The notes under the pieces are model-generated. The model saw only the letters and a list, made by a program, of their open reading frames with translations. It did not search any database and was not told the origin of the DNA. This document shows positions 45,401 through 57,700 of a stretch of 64,000 nucleotides of DNA, one piece after another. Each line of letters opens with the position of its first letter. Position 1 is the first letter of the stretch. The stretch spans positions 937,501-1,001,500 of the forward strand of contig CM063250.1 in assembly GCA_032158295.1 (NCBI GenBank), written 5' to 3'. Position numbers and translations under genes: made by a program. Origin of the DNA: Pycnopodia helianthoides (lineage: Eukaryota > Echinodermata > Asteroidea > Forcipulatida > Asteriidae).

Positions 45401-48400
45401 AGTTCCCTGTCAGAGAGGAAACAAAGTTGGGTTTTGGTTGAGGTGACGGGAGAACAGTTAGAATCAATTCTCAAAGATTCTAGTTTTAACGATCAACATA
45501 AACTTAAAACCTTAAAGGATCTTTTCTACTATTTGTTTCTGTCATGACGAAGAACGGGACTTGGCTAGGGTAAGTTTCGCAGCTGTTTCATCGAACCACT
45601 CACTCATTTTGCCTCATGCTGAAGAAGTGTTTTAACCATACTTTATTCTCATGCCAAGTGTTATCATAGCTACAAGACCTCATTTTACTTTGTTTGTCAA
45701 TATGACTTGGGAGCTTCCTACAGTGCAACAAGAACATTGCATGTGGAATTGTTTCTTTTACAACTACTGTATATCATTGTCATCAATAACAGAAAAGAAC
45801 AAAATAAGCAACAATTTTTAATGTTAGGGCGAAGCACTTTCCTTAGCAGAAACTTCTCTACGGATTAAAAAATAAGAATGAAAAGAAATATTTTGAAGAA
45901 AACTTCAGACGGCATAATTCTTAATTGATGAATATCATCTGTTATCGATGTTAGTGAATCCACTTGGTTTCACTGTTGTCATGGTGATTACATCATGCTA
46001 AGATTGTTACAATCAGCAAATTCACTGGAATCTCAGGACATTTTTTTAGTGCAAACACGTTTACAGAGTAAAGTAATTGTTCCTCTCATTCTGCAAATGG
46101 AAAACTTTCATCTCTCGTTGAAGCCCACAACGAACATGGGCTCAACTTCTGATTGTTCTACTACTGTGTTAGTTTTGGTGCAAGATGTTATCGTTAGTGA
46201 AACAATGCACTCGACACTACATACAGGGTGTGAACATTCCACCAATAGAGGGCGTTTGCTGAGCAAAAGACCCGTTGTCAAGTTTCTGAACGGCGCCCGC
46301 TATCGTTAGATGGTTCGTGTATACATAGTTTGCAAACAGCTGCAGTGCAATGTGTGGATGGGGGGGGGGGGGAATTGCAATAGTCGAGTGATAAGAAACA
46401 ACAATGTCTTGCACCAAGACTACAACTGTGTAAGCCGAGCTGTTTGCTTGCAATAAGCAGCTCCATTATAGGAGGGTCTGGCTATTTTTGATTATCATAA
46501 ATTTGTATAGCCAGTTTGGCTTCTGACTGGTACCCCGAAAAAAGATATTGAAAATATAGGGAGACCGCCAACACAGGGTAAGATAGCTTAGTTGGTAGAG
46601 TGCCAGCACGTTAATCCCAAAGGTCGTTGGTTTAAATCCTGCTCTGGTCAATTTTTCTTTGATTAACCTAAACTATGTATATTTTTATCCAAAAAAAAGA
46701 AAGAAAAAACGAAAAACACAACAAAAACACCTAAATCTATTCATATTTTAGCTACATCTACCATGATGAAAAAAAGTAGAAAGAAAATTGTTACCAAAAA
46801 AAAATCAGAAAAATCATGGGAATTATTACAAGGATTCTCCACAACAAAACTAGCAACACTTGTTAAAAATCTTGCAATCAAGCAAACATCTGTAGAGTTG
46901 AAAAAAAAATATATCAAAATTTAAAAGGATAAAATTTTGATAGGACAAATGAAATGAACTCCAGATGCACATGAGTCATTAACTTGAGTAATTAACAAAC
47001 AAAAAAGGTAAAAGTTATAGGTTTATCTTTGTATAATTTCTTTACAAAAAAACGGGCCTAATAAATGATAAATATCATTTCAAAATCTTAATACTAAATA
47101 AATGTTTAACGATCCTTTTCTTGCAGACTGCTTTTAAGTAACAAGGATGAACCATTAACTTTTTCCCCTGATTTCATGGAGTAGATAATTTGGGTTGTCA
47201 AGAAATTTCTGAAATATTCAATGAAATGGGCTCACAGCATGGTCATGTTTACACCTCTAATAGTAAATCTTTCTATCCAGTAAGGTTTGTGGGAACACCT
47301 GTACAAGGATCTCTCTTGGGTCGGATGGTTCGGAAATGAAACTTGGTGAAACAACCCAACTTTTTGATTAGTATGCTCTTCAAGAGTACACTGACCACAA
47401 TCCTTTCTAGATTGTATCTCCATCATGCAAAGTTTTGAATCCTACATGTACTTCTTCCTCCCTTACATGGAATTCACCAAAACCTACAAATCTTCAAATT
47501 GTTCAAAGCACAAGGGTCCAACCTCTAAAAACACACCTAAGTAATCATCTATAAAACATGACCAAGGAAACAATAAACAGTAAAATATAAAATTATATGT
47601 AATGTTATTTCAGTCAACGTACATGCTAAGACAGTCAGTCATAAAAAAAAAATTTATTGGGATACTAAAGTAAGACTCACTGACAAAGTGACAAGATATG
47701 AAAAGTATTCAAAACAAATTCTACTGAACCCCCCCCCCATCCCAAAATAATCCCAAGAATTCTCAAAAAAATAAACGTCCAAAGAATCAAAGTACAAAAC
47801 TATAATTATTCATTCAGATTAAATGAATCATGCTAGGACAGTCCTGATACAACTAATCAAGAGACGACACAAAGAATGAATGACAAAGTGATAGAATGTG
47901 AGAGACAATGGGGACCAGTGTTACCCTCTTGAGGTTACCCTCAGAGGACCCCCCCCCCCATTGCACAGACAATTTGGGGGCAATCTCTTAACTCAAAAAG
48001 TTATAATTACAGACACATATTTTTGTGACATAAAATTACAATAAACAGAATTGCGACTTTAACTTTAAATTTCACATAACTTCTAAATCTACCTCAAATG
48101 CAATTTGTGCAAGTTTTTAATGGATGCACCTGTTTTACAAATGTCTATTCTCATTGTTATCATTCACAGCACTTGTTAGTTTGCAAATCTGCTCAGCGAG
48201 GATCATTCAAAGGTAACAGTCAAACAGCAAGAGGAGAGGCTTGCTTTAAATGCTTTTGTGTGTACAACAGGAACATGCCCAAAAGTACAAGGTCTTCACA
48301 AAGGCGTGTCAATAATGCCATTCATGTTTAATTTGTTCTTTTCTGTGCCTGGTGACTATGGTATCAGTGGAAGGTATTAGGATCAGGATGATGGGTATTG

Positions 48401-48694
48401 GGAAATTCTGCTGACATCCTTTTTGTTAAAGTTTGGACAGAGAGATAAGGAGAAGTTAAATCTAACCCTCCTACTCTCAGTGACTCTTGGCAACATTTTC
48501 CAGTGAGTTGACCAACCATTTGAAACCATTCGACTGCCAAGGTTGTGTACGGTGGCACAACTGTGCACAGAACTAACTGTGTACTGTGTACATGCATTCC
48601 CTCATGATATCATATTGCAGGCTGGCATAGTTTGTCTATCATTCAAAACCACAGTGAATGGTATTGAATGGCCAGACAGCAAGAGGGCTAAAGA

Positions 48695-48725
<31 letters not shown>

Positions 48726-51700
48726 GAGAGGAAGAACGAGGAAACCCCCTAGTGATGATACTCATTCCTTAAAGAAGGCATGCATCATCTAAGAAAAGAA
48801 TAAAGTAATATCACAGGCAGGCACAAGACGATCCATGTCTTCTCATGTCATCTGATCAAATCTACAACTCTCACATATACTCTGACAAGGATGTATGGTT
48901 TACGAGGTGGGGGGAGAAGTGGTCTGCAATCCAACGCAAGTATCTATTGCCACACCCTTGCCATCTTCAAGCACAGTCAAGAAAAGTGAGAGGCAGCCAA
49001 CATTCTCAGTGGCACAGAGAGGACTACCAAAGGAAAGAAGATAAGAGATCTTGGAAAATGTCTGTACATGCAGTGAAAGGAGAAACCATATTAATTTGAT
49101 TCAAGGGAAGGAGGAGGTCTTGGAAAGTAGTTCTCTCTGTACCACCTTGAAGATGTTGAAGACTTTGGAAAACCCTTTCTTCTGCCTTTTTTATTTAAAT
49201 ATAGTTGCCGATTATCCTGAAGGGCATTTCAGATACCAAAAATGAATCCAAGGGTGTGACATTTGAGCTAACTTTGATGATGCTGCTTAGCACGTATTTC
49301 TGTGCTTACGGTCCATAAAGCTCTATGCTTCATGGTGCATCGTAAGGCCAGACCTCCGTGTTAAGCAGCACCATGAAAGAAGATCTTTGCTAATGATTGC
49401 AGAAGGGACAGGGAGCCTTACCTTATGAGTTGCCTATACACTGCGTCCATGTGATAATCTACTGGGCTGCTGTGTAAGCCCACAAAACAAGACCAATTCA
49501 AACAAGCTGTTGGTATTATTGTACTGGTGCTGGGTTAGGGTACAGTACCCCTGGCAAATTATGTCACTCTCTACCACTCAGTCAAATTTTGGCGGGAAAA
49601 GAATGCATCAGTGTGCATTTCAGACAGTATGAGCATGATTGAAACAATTAACCTCCACCATGCCCTTTTATGGGATTTGACCAACAAAATGGCGGTCTGG
49701 ATAGTGGTGTGACGTGTATTGCATGGAGTGTAAACATTTATTAAGGGGAAGGTTTCAACATTGGTCACAGTCTACTTTTAAAACTTCAAAATTACAATCA
49801 ACCCACTTCTTGATTGACAACGTGTATTAAATAGCAGAAACATTGGTGTTGGGTGACATTTTGCTGTACATAACAAAGCATGTGACCACTGTGCATTAAC
49901 TCTGTGAGAAAGAACACATACAGATTTCCTGGGTTATCATTTGAAAAAAGATACTCTTCTTGTACAAAAGAAGAAGTATTACAACTTTCCAGTAATACCT
50001 TTGAGATAAAGGTTCAGACTGGAATGGATTGATACGGTATGGTAAGTTCAAGTATTCTAACATCCATAATTGGCTTTCATTCATTGTCTTAACTTCTTGA
50101 AAATCCTCCCATAAGGACCTTTGAGTCTATGAACATCAATTTATACACCACCAAGATCAGTCCTAGATAGTTGTTGGATCAGTATCGGTGGAACCTGCGA
50201 TCTCATTACTTTCAAGCATGAGACTTATTTGATGTTGTTCATTAAATTTGTTCTTCTCTACAATTTGACCAGCTTGCTCTAGTTGTGGCCAGTTATCGCT
50301 TGAAGATGAAGTGTTTTTACATTCACTACTCATAAAGATTGAAACAAAATCTCCCATTATCTACACCGATGTTCTCATAAAATGGCACCAAATGTAAAAA
50401 ACTAATTCCAAGCACTAAGCTGAACCACAAAGAACAAATGTTGCCTCAATCTGGGTGAAATAACAAAAAATGAAGGAAATTTAAGGGATTTTGGTTACTT
50501 GGCTGTGTGTTTGGATACTTGGCTGAGTGTTTAATTACTTGACTGGATGTTGTGGTACTTGGCTGGGTGTTTGGGTACTTGGTTGCGTGTTTGGATACTT
50601 GGCAGAGTTATTGGGTACTTCTGGGTGTTTGGTACTTGGCTGGATAGTTGGGTTCTGGCTGGGTGTTTGCATTCTTGGGTACTTGGGTGGGTGTTTGCAC
50701 CTTGGCTGGATATTGGGTACTCACAGAAGGAAAAAGCTATCTTGGGTAAGTTGTTGAGCGTTTGGGTACTTGGGTCAGTGTTTAGTGTTAGGTACTCAAG
50801 TGCGAGTTTGTGAACTAGGTTGGCTGTTAAACTGGTGGTGAGTTTAACTAAACATCACAGGTGAGGTTGGGTAACAACAATGAGTTCCAAACACTTCTGA
50901 CGCACTTACCGATAACTAACCTAGATCAAGTCATGTAGTCTAATATATTTTTAAGCGTGTTAATTATTGATACAAAGGCAAGTTAAGGGAACTGGTGACA
51001 TGTATAAACATGTACTTCAGAATATGCTCTTAAGCTTGACTTGTTTTGATAAAGGTGGGTCAACTAATTAGGCCATGCTCACGGCAAAATCATGCAAAAT
51101 CTGTGAACAGACAACTTATGAAAAAACAACATCTGCAAAAATATTAACGCCATATCAGAATACTTTAACGTCTTGTTAGACAATAACGGAAAATGAAGAG
51201 GGGGAGAAACAGTCCAATATGTGAATCAAAAGCAAAAGGACCATTTTGAGACACGTTACCTGCGTATCCACGGACTGCACATGAAGCTGATCGTGGGGAA
51301 AGGCATTGTGGGAAGGCGCCCAGGAAGGAAGGACGAAAAAAAATGAAACAAAGGAAGAAAAAAAAAGACAGGAACGACGCAAGCCAGGAGGATTTGGGAA
51401 AGGAAGAAAATAAATGAATAGAGAAAGGGAATCAGAGAAAATCAAAGATTCAAACGATTCAAAACAAATTGAGCCAGGCTGCGGCCATCTTTGATTTTAC
51501 ACATCTTAACACTGAGAACCTTTGACAAAAGCAAATTAAGACAGCAATATTTTCTTGCAAACATCAGCCAAAACTTATCTTTAAGGAGTGTAAACAAGAT
51601 GGCCGCAGCTTGATAAAAGCGCTTAATAAAAGCAGGATACTTTCATTTTGGGCTGAAAAAATACACAATGCTTACGATGCGCTAGTCAAAGTAAAAAATT

Positions 51701-54700
51701 CAGAACTGAAAATGTTTGTTTCATACTCTTGCCAATATTATGATGCTGTGCAAAATTAGGGTTATATATAAATATGCTGAGGGTGCTCAACAATAAAAAT
51801 CTGCCCTATGTTTACAGATAAGTCTGGGCTAAGAATTGAAATGAATAAATCATGATTCCCACAAAATATCTCGGTGTGTTCTACAGTAGTTGTTCGGTAT
51901 CTTTGCATTTTGTGCATGGCTTTTTTTTGTTGCTCATACCAGACTCAAAATGTTAGGCAACCAGGAATAGACAGACATGTTTAGACAGCGCCCTCAACAT
52001 ATTCAAATGAATCCAGTGTGCATTTGTGCAAAGTATTCAAAAATGGAAAGTTATAAATCGATTAATGGAAAATATAGAGCTTCTCATTTGAAGTTATTCT
52101 AAATTTAAGAGAAGAATATTAATTTGTGCAAGAAAACAAAAACAAATGTGGGTATGTGTTACGGTAAATAATTCTGACATTTAAGTTAATTCTGTGCTTT
52201 CTTTCCTATCTTGATAATTGCAGGTTAAAAGACTTATGTTTAAATCAAGTAATCATAATTACCCACGGCTCTATTTTATTTTTGTATGAACTAATTTTCC
52301 TGATAATAGACATTGGAATGAATGTTTTTTCATACTGTGTTTAACATGTGCAAGAATCGTCATCCAATATCTAGGATAAAAATCAACTCATCAGACGAAG
52401 AAAAAGAAAAAAAAAGAGAACGATGCAACCGAGTCTTTTGGGTAGCAATGGGAAGAGAGCGAGGGTGCACTTACGATGATTCACCAGTTGTAACCCGTAG
52501 TTCTGGTTTGCTCTTCTTTCTTGGGGGCACCTTAGGCGACAACCTCTCTCGCCCGTCACCGGGTTGCATTGTGCCTGCCCCTGGCAATACTGGGACCCTG
52601 GTCAATGTAGGCGATGCCTGCTGGTTGGTCTGCGGGGATGAGGTGGTGGGCGGTAGCACTTGGTGTCTAAGCAGGGGGGAGCCATTCCTAGGATGATCCG
52701 GGAGGGGCACCGGCTGCCTACCTATTCTCGGACTACCGTTGGTTGCTGGTGGCTCAACATTTCGCGGCTGATTGCGGAAAAACAAAAATGGATTAGGTGT
52801 TTATTTTCTCGACAGTAAAACTGCATGCGCCGTTTTCAAAAGTGCAACAAGTATCAAGCGGGATGGCAAAGTGCATCCGTAGAATCAGAAAGACTCACTG
52901 CACAAGGTTTGTGACCTAGCTGACTTAGAAGCTTCTCACACAGAAAGTCAAAGCAGAATATCGATGGGGGTCTCTCTAACTTCTAAATGGAGGGGGAAAA
53001 AACAAAGAGGACAGACAGTGTACAAATATACCCAATGGAAACGATTTCATCAGCAGTTTTGGACCTCTACTGAAGGAGGTGCCTGCAGCATTATTGTGGT
53101 AAAGTGATTTGGGCCCAACTTCATAAAACTGCTTTAGAAAAATATTGCTGGGAAAAAAAATGTGTTTGCTAAGTAAAACAAAAAAGGGGCACCAGTTTGT
53201 AACAATGTGACTGACACAATGTTAGCTGGTAATCTGTGTCTACCAAGCAAGATTTGTCTGTGCTAAGCAAACTTGGGGCTTGGCCTGGAGGGCCTAAGGA
53301 AGGGCCCCTGTGTGGTCTTGAACACAATGGAACAATAGACCCAACAAAGTTTTTCTTTTTTTTTCAACCTGGACCCCACAGAGGAATTCTTTAAAAAAGG
53401 AATTAACAGAACAATAGCAGGACTCCACAAACCAGATCTGTAAGGTTGTGTGTCCAAGCGATGACAAAATTGAGGGTTCATGACCAATGTTTAAACGTCT
53501 ACAATGACCAGAGTAATCACTGTCATTTAAAAATCAACTGTTGAAACCAAAATACTTTGGGTGGTTTCACCTTGGTGATTATATCAATTAGAAACAGAAG
53601 TTGTTGAGTTTCCTTTGCACCGCTATGTCATGTATACATCCCAACGCAGCACTGAGCAAGTTTAACATTCCCATGGTTTACTGTTCTAGAGTAACCAATC
53701 GAACCACACTAGTGCTTTTTTAAGTATTCAATAGTAAATACCAAAAAGTAACACAAATCTCTCCTTAGCTATAAGGAATACAGTGTATTATTAACAACAA
53801 TAATCTACAAGACTTGCGTTTGATGAGATAAATAATGGCCTCTCTAATCTACCTCTTCTGTGATTGGCTGCCTTTCAGCCCAGCTGTTAGACTGCAATGC
53901 ATTCTGGGCTAGATGCGCCTTGGTGGGCTTCTTCCGGCCAGCAAGCATACTGTTGTTGCCGGTTACCAACTGTATCTTGGATTTCTCAATACTGGTATCC
54001 AGCCTGTCGGTGTCCGGTATCTGCTCAAACCACTCCTGCTGCTGTTGCTATGGAGTAGAAACAAAATGTAGGTCACAAACGAACATTTCTTAAAAGCTAT
54101 ATTGACTCGATCCTTTTGCCCAAAGTACTGCGTTAAAGTTTGTTTCTACAATCAATCAATGATACACTTTATCTGTATATCTTGTTTATGGGTCACACTG
54201 AATTTGTTGTACTGAAATCGATAAAACTGTGGCGCTAGTTCCAGAAAACTTGTAGCATCAATACCAAGATAGGATACTCTTCTGTCGACAATAATATCAG
54301 CTCATACAGCACGCATGACACGCTTTCCATTGGCAGTTGATATTTCTCAGTGATATAATTCCATCTGTCTCTAATCTCTGTCACAGCTTCACATTTCTCT
54401 TCCGCTGGTCTACATTTCATGAGACTGCGTACGGGAAGTGATATTTGATGTCGTGAATTTGTGCTGAAGTGCAAAAATGTTCGACCTCTGAGAGTCTTTG
54501 GAGCAGGCCTCTGTTTTTTTTAAGGCGCTGAGAAAACATTCCGTTTGGGTGGAAGCCTGGAACCAATATTTTACAATTTAAATTTTGGATGTCAATCATT
54601 TTGTTTGCCCGACGTGAGAAATTGGGTTATTACAAAATGACCATCCCATTTTATGAGACATCTTGACAAGCTTCTCAAGAAAATAAGAACACTGATGATG

Positions 54701-57700
54701 AGTAAAGCTTCCTCTTAAAACCATCCCACACATGTGTCAGTAAACATCATTTAATTCTGGATCACATCAAACCCTACAATCCATCTAAAACATCCGTATT
54801 TCATCTCTCGCTAAATTTACACAGTATCCATTTCCTTTCCTTAATGCAAACTGAAACTATTTCAACACAAAAAATAAACATTTTCCTAATAAACCAAGAG
54901 AAACCCCCAAAATGTCTTGACAAAATCTACTTTAAAAAGAGCCTTTTATTGATTTGATAAATTTGTTCTTTGTTATCGAATAACATATGGGTATGTAAAG
55001 TGTGTGTGAATAACTGTTACATCTCACTCAAAGCGTAATTTGTGTTTAACTTGAAACTCGGTAGGAAATCAATATCGCTCGGGTGTATTTGGGAGGTGAC
55101 TGACTGTTGGTTCAGCTTCATTTCAAACCATCATTTCTGTCTTGTAGTTGATGACACAGGAATGGTTGGAGACACCATTAGAAGACTGATTTCTGATCTT
55201 AAAGATTGCTTGACAACGACTGCCTGTTTGAAACGCTGACATCTTTTAGAGTTGAAAGTGTTTGAATCTTGTGTTTTTTTCTCCTCTTGCCAAATAAACA
55301 TAATAAAAATCATTCAGCTTGTAAGATCTCCTTAAGGATGAAGTCTCCTTGAGGAAGAAATGTTGGTTCTGTATGAGAAGAACCAGGGCTGGAGATTACG
55401 TTACGTCTCAGTGTTTTAAACTCCGCTCATCTTCATTCTCCTGAAGACAAGAAGAGTACACTGATTGAAACTTCTTGACTCAACATTATCTCAACTCAAA
55501 GTTCTTCACAAAACTAACATTTCTTTTTTCTAGATTAATTTCTCATTGGAGATTAACTATACAAAAACATACATTATTTTCTTACTTACCCTTTCTGCTA
55601 AAGCAAAACTTTGAATCTTACTCATGTAGCTTTTGCTTCTCCAGGACATCTTAGAACAGATTTCCGTTCCTTTCCTCTCCTCTTCTTGATTCTCCCATCT
55701 TGCAATCCTCCCTCAACTTATGCGCCACCCCTTGAAATGGTTCCCTCTGTACATCCTCCTTGTATTTAAGTTGTGGTTTTTGTCACATTTCTGCTGCCGC
55801 ATGTAACTGTTTGTTTTCTCAAAACCATATGAACCAAGTGAACTGAAATGTCTCCAACCCCCCCCCCCAAAAAAAAACCCAAGGAAAAGTGAAAAGGAGA
55901 AAGCGTAAACGTGTTTCTTACCAGCATGTGAGCTTCCTTCAAGTCGGCCTCTAAACTCATTTCAAGCTCTTGCTCTTCAAAGTCTTGGGAGACGTTGTAG
56001 CCTCCCTCGTTACCTGAGGAGTCCTCATCTGACTCTTCATGCTCCTCCTCCTCTTCCTCTTGTTCTTCTTCATTTCTGGCAGGCGGTTTGGTGGCAAAGA
56101 CAGTGCTTCCTATCAGTGGGATGATGGGTGCTGAAATGGTGTCAGAAGAATAATTAGTGAGCGCAAATGTAAATTGATCTATTTTGGCAGAAACAGGGCT
56201 CGGTTTGTTTTGGGAAGGACAAAATTGCTAAGCAGAGTCAAATACTGCTTAGCAGATATGGGCTTCCTGGCATGTGATAGACATGGATTGTTACCGGTAA
56301 CCAACAAAATTGCAGCTTAGCAAAATTGGACTCATTCAAACCTAAGCACACACTGAACAGTCACTTATTCAGCGCACAAAGACGTTGGATAATAAAAATG
56401 GATTTGCAGAACCAATAAAGTGAACACTGAAACATGAAATGCAGTCATCAATTTTTTGGAACAACTGGATTCACAGAAAACTAAATTGTAAGAGGATGCA
56501 AGACGTTTCAACACAGAATTGAAAACACATAGGTGAAAAAAAAAAGATGAAAGAAGGAAAGAAGCTATGAGTCATAACAAACTTGTGGTTGGTGCAACAG
56601 TGATGTTTTAGAAGGTTTGTTCAAAGTGACTAGTTTCAAGGAATCTCTTTTCAGCTATCCCTTCTTCTTGTGTCAAGTGCTTAGAATGAGTATTTGTTTC
56701 AAAAGACCAATGTTGTACTTTCCCCTCCACAAAAACAAGTCTCTTTAATGTAAGAAACAACCTAATCACGGCACGCAATGCCTCCAAAATGTGTGAAAGC
56801 AAAGCATTCAAGCCCTGCAAGTGTATTTGTAAGAATAACATTTCTGTTTTCCTTGGCTCTCAAGTCTGCGAACAAGACATGCACAAGATATTATCCTTAG
56901 TAATGGGATTTAAGTCTGCACTTGGTCATGCATGCCAATTCCATCTTGTCCGTGACCAGACTGTTTTTCGCTGCAATGGCGCAGCTAAATGGCTGGTCGA
57001 GCTAAGTGGACTTCATAATGTCTTATACGCTTGAATGCTCTGACTTTATGATTTCTTGGTAGTTTGTCCAATTGTCTTGTGGGTGGTTAAGCCCTGATAG
57101 CCCCCAGTAGGGAGGAGTTACATTTTCCATCCTCGGTGCTATCAGACTTTAGTACAAAGTGAGTACAGACAGTGACACACCTCAAAGAGGGAGTTAGGGT
57201 GGGCACGAGTCAATGAATATAAGTATGATAAATCTAAACATTCATGCAGGAAAATGATATATACCGAACTGCCATGTCTCTGAGATCAGAAAGAACAGGA
57301 TAAATATGAGTGTAAACCTACTTTATATAGAACATGTAACCTGTGACATCACGTTTACAAAAGAGCCACAGAGCCTGAACTTCCTGCAGGCATGATTTGT
57401 ACACAGCTCAACGGAAGAACACATTAAATCTTCTATTTTATGAAGATTGCACAGTATGATTTTTATCAACTTTTGATATATTCAGCTGTTACTTTTACGT
57501 GGAAATTATGCTACAAAATATTAAATGTCCCACATGACCAGTGCAGTATCTTGCCTGCCAGTAAGGCCCTGGAATGTACACGGTCATTCTGTTTCTTAAC
57601 AACGGTTACATAATCCATTCAGGGACTGGAACCCTCCCAACCCCACCGCTCTTCTCAGAGGGTGTCAATGTCTTCACAAACAGAGTCGGTAACAATGAGG

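Larger units (their letters stand above)
45407..51259 (-). other. long intron of the SAM gene (right side of microexon follows)
   Basis: Besides the separately listed SINE, microsatellite, minisatellite and MITE, it holds G13 near 46362, C9 near 47729 and C10 near 47950. The remainder is AT-rich without recognisable features. Confidence 0.5.

Noticed and set aside
46577..46650. Functional tRNA gene
   Set aside because: The T-stem has mismatches, the B-box core is lost and the acceptor ends do not pair; flanks mark it as a SINE head.
52322..52696. 124-codon plus-strand open frame
   Set aside because: Antisense shadow of the GC-rich proline-rich SAM-gene exon at 52475-52767.
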